DNA of 7,363 bases from Gammaproteobacteria bacterium (GCA_019634245.1 JAHQVR010000006.1:1-7363); one strand, 5' to 3'. Shown: positions 1 to 5,525, numbered from the stretch's first letter. The notes: generated from the sequence alone by a model not told the origin. Numbers and translations: made by a program.

Positions 1-383
1 CAATGCTGAAATCGTAGCTCAGGATTTTCTGGCGCGACAGAGAGAATATGCGGATCAAAATACCCAAAAGATGTCGGAAATAGCAGCGTTGTTCCATCAT
101 AGTTGATCATACTCTCCATGGTTTTTTGCACGTCGATAGATTCAGGTACATTCTCTTCTTCGACAACGGTAACGCCTTCCATGGCTTTAACTGCAGCGGC
201 ACCTTCAGCATGTGCCTGGTTGTAACCAAAGTCATCTTTTGGTCCGACGTAAATAAATCCAACGCTGAGATCTGCCGCGGTAGCGGTGTGAGGAAGCATG
301 CCTGTGCTCCCTAGCGCAGCTACACCAGCTGTGCCTACAGCAGTTCGAATAAATTTACGTCTAGAAGTGTTCGTTTTGTACAT
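1..383 (-). CDS. BMP/PnrA-family ABC transporter substrate-binding protein, N-terminal part (cut by window start)
   Basis: Reading the minus strand from ATG at 383-381 gives 127 uninterrupted codons that leave the window at position 1, so only the N-terminus is visible. The start is MYKTNTSRRKFIRTAVG: a twin-arginine motif (RRKFIR, residues 8-13), a hydrophobic stretch rich in Gly/Ala (about 14-29), and a likely cleavage site near TATA-AD at 34-38, so the product should be exported folded to the periplasm. The mature protein begins LSVGFIYVGPKDDFGYNQAHAEGA (read in two parts: LSVGFIYVGPKDDFGYN, then QAHAEGA), typical of the BMP/PnrA family, whose members bind nucleosides or related small ligands for an ABC importer. 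The Shine-Dalgarno AGGGAG (398-393 on the minus strand) sits nine bases before the ATG. It is transcribed away from the rest of the window, and its partner transporter genes would lie to the left. The ligand cannot be told from this fragment. Confidence 0.88.
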   Translation of the reverse strand, partial: MYKTNTSRRKFIRTAVGTAGVAALGSTGMLPHTATAADLSVGFIYVGPKDDFGYNQAHAEGAAAVKAMEGVTVVEEENVPESIDVQKTMESMINYDGTTLLFPTSFGYFDPHILSVAPENPELRFQH

Positions 384-392
384 TGCGTGGTT

Positions 393-398
393 CTCCCT
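393..398 (-). promoter_or_regulatory. Ribosome binding site of the BMP-family gene
   Basis: AGGGAG on the minus strand, nine bases before the ATG at 383. It fixes the start ahead of the twin-arginine motif. Confidence 0.7.
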
Positions 399-557
399 GG
401 CGTCATGATCTTCAGACTACTGACATTTGATCCTCGCCGTATACTCGCTGTAATAGTTGAATGAATGGTTAAACTAAGATGGATGGTGAATTTGGTCCGT
501 TGCACCGAGGCTGTGCATCGATATTAAACGCATGAGAACAAACTCTGCGCTGTTATT

Positions 558-586
558 ATTGGCTCGGCCCAATGCATTTCTTGCAT
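558..586. repeat. Two overlapping short inverted repeats upstream of the AIG2-like gene
   Basis: ATTGG (558-562) pairs with CCAAT (569-573), and ATGCA (572-576) pairs with TGCAT (582-586). The first contains a T-N11-A spacing as seen in LysR-type operators, but no LysR gene is in the window. Functional meaning is unproven. Confidence 0.25.
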
Positions 587-645
587 CACTAAAGTTGTTG
601 TGAGTAACGCGATATATACTTAAATACCTAGACAGTACAGCTAAT

Positions 646-978
646 ATGGAAAGACTATTTATCTATGGCACTCTCGCCCCAGGCGAGGTAAATCATGATG
701 TTTTAAATGACATTCCTGGTGTGTGGGAGCCGGCTACGCTAACTGGTGAATTGTTAAAAGATGGTTGGGGAGCAGAGTTTGGTTGTCCGGGAATTGTTCC
801 TTCGGAAAAAGGAAAAGAAGTTGACGGCTACTTATTCTCATCCGATGAGCTATCAGCGCATTGGACAATGCTCGATGAATTTGAGGGCAGCGGTTATAAG
901 CGTGTGATGGTTGATGTCAAAATCAAAGGTGGTGAAAAAATTCAGGCTTATGTATATGCACTTAATCTTGTAGATTAA
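646..978 (+). CDS. Gamma-glutamylcyclotransferase-fold protein (AIG2/GGCT-like)
   Basis: A 110-residue protein beginning MERLFIYGTLAPGE. The YGTL signature (residues 7-10) followed by a Pro-Gly turn is the hallmark of the GGCT/AIG2-like fold. The second hallmark, LDEFEGSGYKR (76-86), contains the Glu (E80, in D-x-x-E-G) expected to act as the catalytic acid/base. Family members cleave gamma-glutamyl amines or gamma-glutamyl amino acids to 5-oxoproline, but many short bacterial ones have no proven substrate. Length and motif spacing are normal and there is no signal peptide, so it is probably cytoplasmic. No strong Shine-Dalgarno precedes the ATG. The gene has the same strand as cynS but lies about 400 bases away, so it is probably a separate unit. 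The fold is well supported; the reaction is inference. Confidence 0.85.
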   Translation: MERLFIYGTLAPGEVNHDVLNDIPGVWEPATLTGELLKDGWGAEFGCPGIVPSEKGKEVDGYLFSSDELSAHWTMLDEFEGSGYKRVMVDVKIKGGEKIQAYVYALNLVD

Positions 979-983
979 CGTGT

Positions 984-998
984 ATTGGTTACGCCAAT
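984..998 (+). other. Short hairpin after the AIG2-like gene
   Basis: ATTGG (984-988) and CCAAT (994-998) flank a five-base loop, beginning five bases after the stop codon. There is no run of T after it, so it is a poor candidate for an intrinsic terminator, though it could protect the mRNA end. Confidence 0.25.
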
Positions 999-1064
999 GA
1001 TCAATTGACCACTTTGTTGAACCGTCAATACAAAGACCCCATTTTTCAAAGATACTGCGTGTTG

Positions 1065-1092
1065 CAAATTCCGCACTACAAATTCCGCACTA
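1065..1092. repeat. Tandem pair of the 14-base repeat CAAATTCCGCACTA
   Basis: CAAATTCCGCACTA occurs twice, head to tail and identical (1065-1078 and 1079-1092). A third copy with one change is at 1291-1304. The first and third copies have TGC before AAATTCY and GCA after it, a small dyad TGC-N7-GCA. The position upstream of cynS suggests binding sites for a regulator, but a slipped duplication is equally possible for the tandem pair. Confidence 0.6.
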
Positions 1093-1290
1093 AAGGAGGG
1101 CGTGCAACGTGATAGTGGGCTCTTTAAGGCCGGTCATAAAACGTGTGTGCACTGTTTTAGATTACTTTTGATTACAAACTACTTCAATAATCGCTGTTAG
1201 CGCACCCGCTTGATCCATTTACCTTTCACATCAGCTCCACACGAGTTGTGTACGCCTTGCATGTGATGCAATAAAGTACAAGCCACGCTG

Positions 1291-1304
1291 CAAATTCTGC
1301 ACTA
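1291..1304. repeat. Third copy of the 14-base repeat (CAAATTCTGCACTA)
   Basis: Differs from the tandem pair by a single C-to-T change and lies in the same orientation, 74 bases before the cynS start. Conservation of 13 of 14 bases about 200 bases away argues against pure slippage and makes an operator role more plausible. Confidence 0.5.
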
Positions 1305-1320
1305 GGGATACGCTCAATAT

Positions 1321-1351
1321 TAGTGATAGTGTCAATTTAACGATATTACTG
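1321..1351 (+). promoter_or_regulatory. Imperfect dyad just upstream of cynS
   Basis: TAGTGATA (1321-1328) can pair with TATTACTG (1344-1351) across a 15-base AT-rich gap, six Watson-Crick and two G-T pairs. It ends about 12 bases before the cynS Shine-Dalgarno. It may be an operator or a leader hairpin; the evidence is limited to the symmetry and position. Confidence 0.25.
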
Positions 1352-1363
1352 CTAGATAGGGAA

Positions 1364-1368
1364 AGAGG
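1364..1368 (+). promoter_or_regulatory. Ribosome binding site of cynS
   Basis: AGAGG, nine bases before ATG 1378 and six before the alternative TTG 1375. The ATG is preferred because it gives catalytic residue numbers matching the family. Confidence 0.55.
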
Positions 1369-1377
1369 TATCAATTG

Positions 1378-1845
1378 ATGAGCGAAAACGCACTACCTAA
1401 AGCACTGGAAATGGAAGAGATCACCGACGCCATTATGGCTCGCAAGCGTTCGATGGAGCTAACGTGGGAAAAAATGGCGGAAATGATCGGGATGTCTGAG
1501 GTGTTCACGGTGTCCGCTTGTATGGGTATGAACTCTCTTCCAAAGGATAAAGCCTTAAAACTTGCTGAATTTTTGCAACTTCCTACAGACATAGCGGAAG
1601 TTATGGCCGAATGCCCGAACAAAGTCTTTCCTCAAACTGTACCCACTGATCCATGCATTTATCGGTTCTATGAAATTGTCGGTGTGTATGGCGAAACACT
1701 TAAAGAGTTAATTCATGAAAAGGCTGGTGACGGCATCATGAGCGCAATTGATTTTGATATGAGTGTTGAAAAGGTGCCGAATCCGAAAGGTGATCGAATT
1801 GAAATAAAGATGAGTGGCAAATTCCTGTCCTATAACCAGTGGTAG
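1378..1845 (+). CDS. cynS: Cyanate hydratase (cyanase)
   Basis: Cyanase catalyses the bicarbonate-dependent breakdown of cyanate to ammonia and CO2 via carbamate, in the cytoplasm as a decamer of dimers. The 155-residue product has the two-part family layout: an N-terminal helical DNA-binding-like domain (about 1-75) and the C-terminal catalytic domain. The signature PTDPCIYRFYE and GDGIMSAIDF are both present. Counted from ATG 1378, the catalytic residues fall at Arg96, Glu99 and Ser122, exactly the Escherichia coli numbering, which supports this start over an in-frame TTG three bases earlier. The AGAGG at 1364-1368 is nine bases from the ATG. Full length is normal (E. coli 156). The gene leads a same-strand series with the DUF1348 gene (52-base gap), the ANTAR regulator and a nitrate/cyanate-type importer, consistent with cyanate use as a nitrogen source and detoxification. 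No carbonic anhydrase (cynT) is visible. Confidence 0.97.
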   Translation: MSENALPKALEMEEITDAIMARKRSMELTWEKMAEMIGMSEVFTVSACMGMNSLPKDKALKLAEFLQLPTDIAEVMAECPNKVFPQTVPTDPCIYRFYEIVGVYGETLKELIHEKAGDGIMSAIDFDMSVEKVPNPKGDRIEIKMSGKFLSYNQW

Positions 1846-1854
1846 AAACGCTAT

Positions 1855-1878
1855 AAAGTCAGATGCTAAAAAGTCAGA
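1855..1878 (+). repeat. 9-base direct repeat between cynS and the DUF1348 gene
   Basis: AAAGTCAGA occurs at 1855-1863 and again at 1870-1878, a 15-base period. It lies in the 52-base gap between the two genes. No function is evident. Confidence 0.35.
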
Positions 1879-1886
1879 CAGTTGAT

Positions 1887-1890
1887 GGAG
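1887..1890 (+). promoter_or_regulatory. Ribosome binding site deciding a TTG start
   Basis: GGAG seven bases before TTG 1898. There is no in-frame ATG near the conserved N-terminus, so this site is the main support for the rare TTG start. Confidence 0.55.
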
Positions 1891-1897
1891 CAGACGA

Positions 1898-2374
1898 TTG
1901 ACTTCTTCTCAATCCACACGTCCGCCAGTCCCGCCGTTCAATGCAACCACTGCTGCGATAAAAGTACGCGCTGCAGAAGACGCATGGAATACTCGCAACC
2001 CAACGCAGGTGGCACTAGCGTACACCGAGGATAGCACCTGGCGAAATCGGAATGAATTCATTAATGGTCGAACAGAAATTATCCAATTCCTAACTGGCAA
2101 GTGGGAGAGAGAGCTTGATTATCGGTTAATTAAAGAGTTGTGGGCAGTCGGTGAAAACCGACTTGCGGTTCGATTCGCCTATGAGTGGAATAACAACGAA
2201 AATTGGTTCCGCTCCTATGGAAACGAGAACTGGGAGTTTTCGGAAACAGGTCACATGGCGCGCAGATTGGCAAGCATTAACGATCTGTCGATTTTAGAAT
2301 CAGATCGGCTCTTTAAATGGCCGTTGGGCCCAAGACCACAGGATCACCCGGGCCTGTCTGATCTTGGCTTGTAG
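1898..2374 (+). CDS. DUF1348 family protein, NTF2/SnoaL-like fold
   Basis: A 158-residue cytoplasmic protein recognised as the DUF1348 group of the NTF2-like superfamily. The hallmarks are seen in order: an N-terminal helix with [10 protein letters not shown] (26-35), [17 protein letters not shown] (42-58), [15 protein letters not shown] (68-82), AVRFAYEW (90-97), [11 protein letters not shown] (104-114) and a C-terminal DRLFKWPLG (136-144). NTF2-like folds form a cone-shaped pocket and include enzymes and binding proteins, but DUF1348 has no established reaction that I know of. The start is TTG at 1898, with GGAG (1887-1890) seven bases ahead; the ATG at 1885 is in another frame. Length agrees with the family. 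It sits between cynS and the ANTAR regulator, 52 and 57 bases from them, so co-transcription and a role in handling a small nitrogen compound are likely but inferred. Confidence 0.88.
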   Translation: MTSSQSTRPPVPPFNATTAAIKVRAAEDAWNTRNPTQVALAYTEDSTWRNRNEFINGRTEIIQFLTGKWERELDYRLIKELWAVGENRLAVRFAYEWNNNENWFRSYGNENWEFSETGHMARRLASINDLSILESDRLFKWPLGPRPQDHPGLSDLGL

Positions 2375-2431
2375 AAACATTATAGCGGTGGTTGTCGCAA
2401 TTAAAATTCGTCAGGAGCGTGAGGTAGTGAT

Positions 2432-3031
2432 GTGACTTTCTTGCAAGTCAAAGAGCCCATACAACTTTGCGCGGTGCTTATTGATGCCAAAGCAGACCGA
2501 CGTGAAATGTTTGGTCTTATGCTTGGGGACCGTGATATTCAGTTGGTCGCAAGTTTTGAGACTGTTGAAGATGCCATTGCGGCCGAGACGAAAAGTGAAC
2601 TGGTCATGCTCTGCGCTGATGTGGTTTCAGCTAAAACGGTTGCTGAAATCAATCAGCTGCGCGGTGCGCAACTCGGCGGTATTCTCGTACTATTGGATGC
2701 GCCTGAGCCTGCAGATATAGAGGTGTTGGTCGCAGCGGGTGCAGATCATGTCCTGCCACTTCGGCCACAGTCAGACAGATTTTCAGTCGCAACCTCGGCA
2801 GCACTTGCGCAGTCGCGTCGGCGCCATGCGCTTGAAAGGGAATGTAAGCTGGCCAGTACGGCACTTGAAGATACGAAAAAAATTTCGCGCGCGAAAATGA
2901 TCCTTATGGCTCGTCATGCGATTGGTGAAGAGGAAGCGCATAAGCGCGTTCAATCCATGTCGATGAAACGCAATCTGGCGCTGCCCGCGATGGCACGCCA
3001 GATAATCGATGCAGAAGATTTACTGTGTTAG
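2432..3031 (+). CDS. ANTAR-domain RNA-binding regulator (NasT/AmiR-like)
   Basis: A 199-residue protein with an N-terminal receiver-like domain (about 10-125) and a C-terminal ANTAR domain (about 138-198). The ANTAR part shows the helical pattern ALEDTKKISRAKMILMARH (144-162), then EEEAHKRVQSMSMKRN (166-181) and LALPAMARQIIDAEDLL (182-198), with the conserved Ala-Lys of ISRAK. ANTAR proteins bind tandem mRNA hairpins with hexaloops and switch downstream gene expression; NasT does this for nitrate assimilation genes. The receiver looks degenerate: the strand that normally ends in the phospho-acceptor Asp reads ELVMLCADV (56-64), with Cys61 where Asp is usual, as expected for control by protein partner rather than phosphorylation. 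The start is GTG 2432 with GAGG (2421-2424) seven bases ahead; the overlapping ATG at 2430 is closed at once by TGA. The candidate target hairpins follow within the next 120 bases, directly before the importer. Confidence 0.9.
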   Translation: MTFLQVKEPIQLCAVLIDAKADRREMFGLMLGDRDIQLVASFETVEDAIAAETKSELVMLCADVVSAKTVAEINQLRGAQLGGILVLLDAPEPADIEVLVAAGADHVLPLRPQSDRFSVATSAALAQSRRRHALERECKLASTALEDTKKISRAKMILMARHAIGEEEAHKRVQSMSMKRNLALPAMARQIIDAEDLLC

Positions 3032-3063
3032 AGGCATAACGCTTCTGGCGCACAACGGCTTTG

Positions 3064-3147
3064 GCGCTAACGGTGGTGCAAACAGAGTCGATTGAGAGCC
3101 TGGCCTTCGCTAATGGTGGCGTGGCGGGCACAAGCTAAAGATGGCTT
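3064..3147 (+). ncRNA. Predicted ANTAR-target leader with three hexaloop hairpins
   Basis: The gap between the ANTAR gene and the importer has three copies of the box GCTAANGRTGG: 3066-3076, 3109-3119 and 3134-3144. Each folds with its flanks. Hairpin 1 is GCGCT-AACGGT-GGTGC (3064-3079), hairpin 2 is CGCT-AATGGT-GGCG (3108-3121), hairpin 3 is AAGCT-AAAGAT-GGCTT (3132-3147). All three loops are six bases with A at position 1 and G at position 4, the known requirement for ANTAR binding, and all are closed by a U-G pair. Hairpins 2 and 3 are 10 bases apart; hairpins 1 and 2 are 28 apart. Known ANTAR targets have two hairpins, so three is unusual. The folds were worked out by hand and no energy was computed. 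Confidence 0.72.
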
Positions 3148-3149
3148 AA

Positions 3150-3166
3150 CCTTCATAACGAAGGAG
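3150..3166 (+). promoter_or_regulatory. Hairpin burying the Shine-Dalgarno of the binding-protein gene
   Basis: CCTTC (3150-3154) pairs perfectly with GAAGG (3160-3164) around a five-base loop, and the 3' arm overlaps the Shine-Dalgarno AAGGAG (3161-3166), eight bases before ATG 3175. There is no T-run after it, so it looks like a translational lock rather than an intrinsic terminator. In addition AGCTA (3133-3137), in the 5' arm and loop of ANTAR hairpin 3, is complementary to TAGCT (3168-3172), giving an outer helix that cannot coexist with hairpin 3. Binding of the regulator to hairpin 3 could therefore loosen the region. The pairing is seen in sequence; the mechanism is inferred. Confidence 0.5.
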
Positions 3167-3174
3167 CTAGCTCA

Positions 3175-4668
3175 ATGGGAGCTTTAAGTAACGTTTTTGA
3201 TCCGGATGAAATACTCTGGACAGGATGTCCGTGCGGATTGCACGCAACAATGTTCGAACACCAAACTGCGCTTGCAGGTGGCGGTGCCGGGAAAGGGCGG
3301 TTCTACGCAGCCGAAACGACTGAATCGTCTTCTTCATCGGCCGAGGCAGCGCAATACGGTGCGCTGAGTGATCTTGATCAACCCTCGCAAAAAAATGACC
3401 AGCTTGAGTGGTCTTCCAGGGAAGATGTTATTGCCAATATCGCCCGCTCAGCGATCATGAAAGGGCTATTCGGCACTGACATGAATAGGCGAAACTTCCT
3501 GCAAGCCGTGGGTGGTACAACTGCCGCTGCAGCAATTTCCAGTATTTTGCCTGTTGAGAAAGTGCTGGCCAATATCGTAGAGGCCAAAGGTCCGCTGGAA
3601 AAAAAGGCGTTGAACGTAGGCTTTGTGCCAATTACATGCGCCACGCCAATTATCATGGCGGCCCCGTTGGGCTTCTATGAGCGTTATGGTCTTGATGTTT
3701 CAGTGATAAAAACCGCCGGTTGGGCAGTGTCACGAGATAAGTCGCTGTCTGCCGAGTACGACGCAGCCCACATGCTTACGCCTATGCCACTGGCGATCAC
3801 GGTTGGTTCGGGTTCGGCTGCAACACCGTGGACGATGCCTGCTGTGGAAAACATCAATGGTCAGGCCATTACTTTGGCGATGAAGCACAAAGACAAGCAG
3901 GACCCAACGAAATGGAAAGGCTTTACGTTCGGTGTGCCTTTTGAATATTCGATGCATAACTTCCTGTTGCGCTACTACGTAGCTGAAGCAGGGCTTGATC
4001 CAGATCAGGATATTCAAATCCGGGTTGTGCCACCACCAGAGATGGTAGCCAATCTTTCGGCTGGAAATCTTGATGGTTATCTTTCGCCTGACCCGTTTAA
4101 TCAGCGCGCTGTATATGACGGCGTTGGATTTATATACAAGCTGACCAAAGAGATTTGGCCGGGACATCCGTGCTGTGCGTTTGCTGCATCGCAAAAGTTC
4201 ATTGACGAGACACCTAACACGTTCCTGGCATTGTTCAAATCAATCCTTGATGCGACAGCTTACTCGTCAGACCCTGCTAACCGGGAAGAGATATCAACGG
4301 CGATCTCACCAAAGAATTACCTTAACCAACCAGAAACGGTGGTGAAACAGGTATTGACTGGTCGATTTGCCGATGGACTCGGTGCGGTTCGGAACGAGCC
4401 AGATCGCATTGATTTCGATCCGTTCCCGTATCACTCCTTCGCGGTTTGGATTCTCTCGCAGATGAAACGTTGGGGTTATATTGAGGGCGATGTCTCTTAT
4501 AAAGATGTTGCTGAGCAAGTTTATCTTGCCACTGATGCACAAGCCGTCATGGCAGATATGGGACTTACCGCACCGACAGAAACCTACCAGAGTTACGAGA
4601 TCATGGGTAAGACTTTTGATCCGTCGGCTCCGGAAGCCTACGTCGATAGTTTCGCCATAAAACGTTGA
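3175..4668 (+). CDS. NrtA/CynA-type ABC transporter substrate-binding protein with N-terminal extension and internal Tat signal
   Basis: The periplasmic ligand-binding subunit of a nitrate/cyanate/bicarbonate-family importer. The mature domain starts near residue 145 with LNVGFVPITCATPIIMAAPLGFYERYGL and continues with the family marks DAAHMLTPMPLAITVGSG (196-213), NGQAITLAMKH (228-238), GVPFEYSMHNFLLRYYV (253-269), the ligand-site region NLDGYLSPDPFNQRA (298-312) and WPGHPCCAFA (328-337). A twin-arginine motif MNRRNFLQAVGG (103-114) and hydrophobic stretch to about 125 precede a possible cleavage near VLA-NI (130-134). Unusually, about 100 residues come before the Tat motif, including GCPCGLH (17-23) and a Ser-rich stretch (50-55). 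ATG 3175 is chosen for its strong AAGGAG eight bases ahead; ATG 3481 (residue 103) would give an ordinary Tat preprotein but has no good ribosome site. Its gene leads the importer set and follows the ANTAR leader. Cyanate is the likely ligand by context; nitrate or nitrite is the alternative. Confidence 0.9.
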   Translation: MGALSNVFDPDEILWTGCPCGLHATMFEHQTALAGGGAGKGRFYAAETTESSSSSAEAAQYGALSDLDQPSQKNDQLEWSSREDVIANIARSAIMKGLFGTDMNRRNFLQAVGGTTAAAAISSILPVEKVLANIVEAKGPLEKKALNVGFVPITCATPIIMAAPLGFYERYGLDVSVIKTAGWAVSRDKSLSAEYDAAHMLTPMPLAITVGSGSAATPWTMPAVENINGQAITLAMKHKDKQDPTKWKGFTFGVPFEYSMHNFLLRYYVAEAGLDPDQDIQIRVVPPPEMVANLSAGNLDGYLSPDPFNQRAVYDGVGFIYKLTKEIWPGHPCCAFAASQKFIDETPNTFLALFKSILDATAYSSDPANREEISTAISPKNYLNQPETVVKQVLTGRFADGLGAVRNEPDRIDFDPFPYHSFAVWILSQMKRWGYIEGDVSYKDVAEQVYLATDAQAVMADMGLTAPTETYQSYEIMGKTFDPSAPEAYVDSFAIKR

Positions 4669-4679
4669 GGTAATAAACA

Positions 4680-5519
4680 GTGGTTCAGTCAGATCGATTC
4701 CGTTCCGCAGTCTTGTCCGTTGTTATTCTAATAGTGATTGTGAGTGCGTGGCATTTGTTTGTCGTCGCTCAAAACGGACCAGCGGTAGAAATGGATCCCG
4801 AACTGGCTGAACTGCTTGGACCTCAGGCGAAAGGTGAAAGTGCACTGCCAACACCTGGTGATGTGGGCAGTGAAATATGGAGTCATATCACCAACCCGTT
4901 TTACGATGCGGGTCCTAATGACAAAGGCATAGGTATTCAACTCGCTTATTCTATTGCTCGGGTGTTAACAGGTTTCGGGCTTGCGGCGTTGATTGCCATT
5001 CCACTTGGGTTTCTGATTGGGATGTCGCGAATCGCGAGACGTGCACTCGATCCGTTTATTCAACTACTCAAGCCTGTCTCTCCTCTGGCGTGGATGCCGT
5101 TGGCGCTGTACACAATAAAAGACAGTGAGGCGTCCTCTATTTTCGTGATATTCATTTGTTCGATCTGGCCGATGCTAATCAATACAACTTTTGGTGTGGC
5201 ATCCGTGCGCAAAGAATGGCTGAACGTAGCGCGCACTCTGGAAGTCAAACCATTGCGAACTGCTTTTCGTGTCATTTTACCTGCTGCCGCACCCACCATT
5301 TTGACTGGTATGCGCATCTCTATCGGGATTGCGTGGCTGGTTATTGTGGCCGCCGAAATGCTCGTCGGCGGTACCGGTATAGGCTACTTCGTCTGGAACG
5401 AATGGAACAACCTGTCCATTACAGGCGTTATTTCGGCGATCTTTTTTATTGGGGTGGTGGGCATGGCGTTAGATGCAGCTCTTGGTTACGCCACGCGACT
5501 TGTTGCTTACTCGGAATAG
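4680..5519 (+). CDS. NrtB/CynB-type ABC transporter permease
   Basis: A 279-residue inner-membrane permease that would pair as a dimer with the downstream ATPase. Hydrophobic segments lie at about 10-30, 90-117, 125-145, 151-172, 207-227 and 246-270, consistent with six spans. The segment between the first two (about 31-85) is a periplasmic loop with SALPTPGDVGSEIW (54-67), a common feature of the NrtB/SsuC/TauC group. The cytoplasmic coupling loop EWLNVARTLEVKPLRTAFRVILPAA (179-203; read as EWLNVARTLEVK and PLRTAFRVILPAA) matches the EAA loop, with Glu188 where Gly is usual. The WLVIVAAEMLVGGTGIGYFV region (219-238) is strongly family-specific. The start is GTG 4680, with GAGG (4667-4670) nine bases ahead that overlaps the stop of the binding-protein gene, so the two are translationally close (11 bases apart). 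Confidence 0.93.
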   Translation: MVQSDRFRSAVLSVVILIVIVSAWHLFVVAQNGPAVEMDPELAELLGPQAKGESALPTPGDVGSEIWSHITNPFYDAGPNDKGIGIQLAYSIARVLTGFGLAALIAIPLGFLIGMSRIARRALDPFIQLLKPVSPLAWMPLALYTIKDSEASSIFVIFICSIWPMLINTTFGVASVRKEWLNVARTLEVKPLRTAFRVILPAAAPTILTGMRISIGIAWLVIVAAEMLVGGTGIGYFVWNEWNNLSITGVISAIFFIGVVGMALDAALGYATRLVAYSE

Positions 5520-5525
5520 CATCTT

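Larger units (their letters stand above)
384..645. other. Divergent intergenic region between the BMP gene and the AIG2-like gene
   Basis: This stretch separates two genes transcribed away from each other and must hold promoters for both. No coding frame is convincing. I see no clean -35/-10 pair on either strand: TTGTTG (595-600) and TATACT (615-620) are only 14 bases apart. Two short dyads are present, ATTGG-N6-CCAAT at 558-573 and ATGCA-N5-TGCAT at 572-586, which overlap slightly. Either could be an operator, but arms of five bases arise easily by chance. Confidence 0.4.
979..1377. other. Gene-free region upstream of cynS
   Basis: About 400 bases with no credible coding frame. It contains a small dyad ATTGG-TTACG-CCAAT (984-998) just after the AIG2-like gene, three copies of a 14-base repeat (1065-1078, 1079-1092, 1291-1304), a tiny dyad CGCT-GTT-AGCG (1192-1202), and a longer imperfect dyad near cynS (1321-1351). 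It probably holds the promoter and control sites of the cynS operon. I could not identify a clean sigma-70 pair, and no sigma-54 site with the required GG/GC pair was seen. Confidence 0.5.

Noticed and set aside
126..314. Plus-strand open frame of 62 codons at the left end
   Set aside because: It is the antisense shadow of the Tat-signal BMP-family gene on the minus strand, and its translation has no recognisable features.
595..620. Sigma-70 promoter TTGTTG/TATACT for the AIG2-like gene
   Set aside because: The 14-base spacer is too short to be called with confidence.
1246..1260. Possible sigma-54 promoter ending in TTGC upstream of cynS
   Set aside because: The -24 element reads TTGTGT and lacks the required GG, so the match is only to the -12 half.
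1375..1377. TTG as the cynS start
   Set aside because: The ATG immediately after it has suitable spacing and gives Arg96/Glu99/Ser122 numbering as in the E. coli enzyme.
1371..1622. Minus-strand open frame within cynS
   Set aside because: Antisense to a clearly functional cyanase; Ser/Ile-rich translation with no motif.
3132..3174. Intrinsic terminator in the ANTAR leader
   Set aside because: The hairpins are short and none is followed by a T-run; the downstream one overlaps the Shine-Dalgarno instead.
3730..4194. 154-codon minus-strand frame in the binding-protein gene
   Set aside because: Antisense shadow of conserved NrtA-like coding sequence; basic, motif-free translation.
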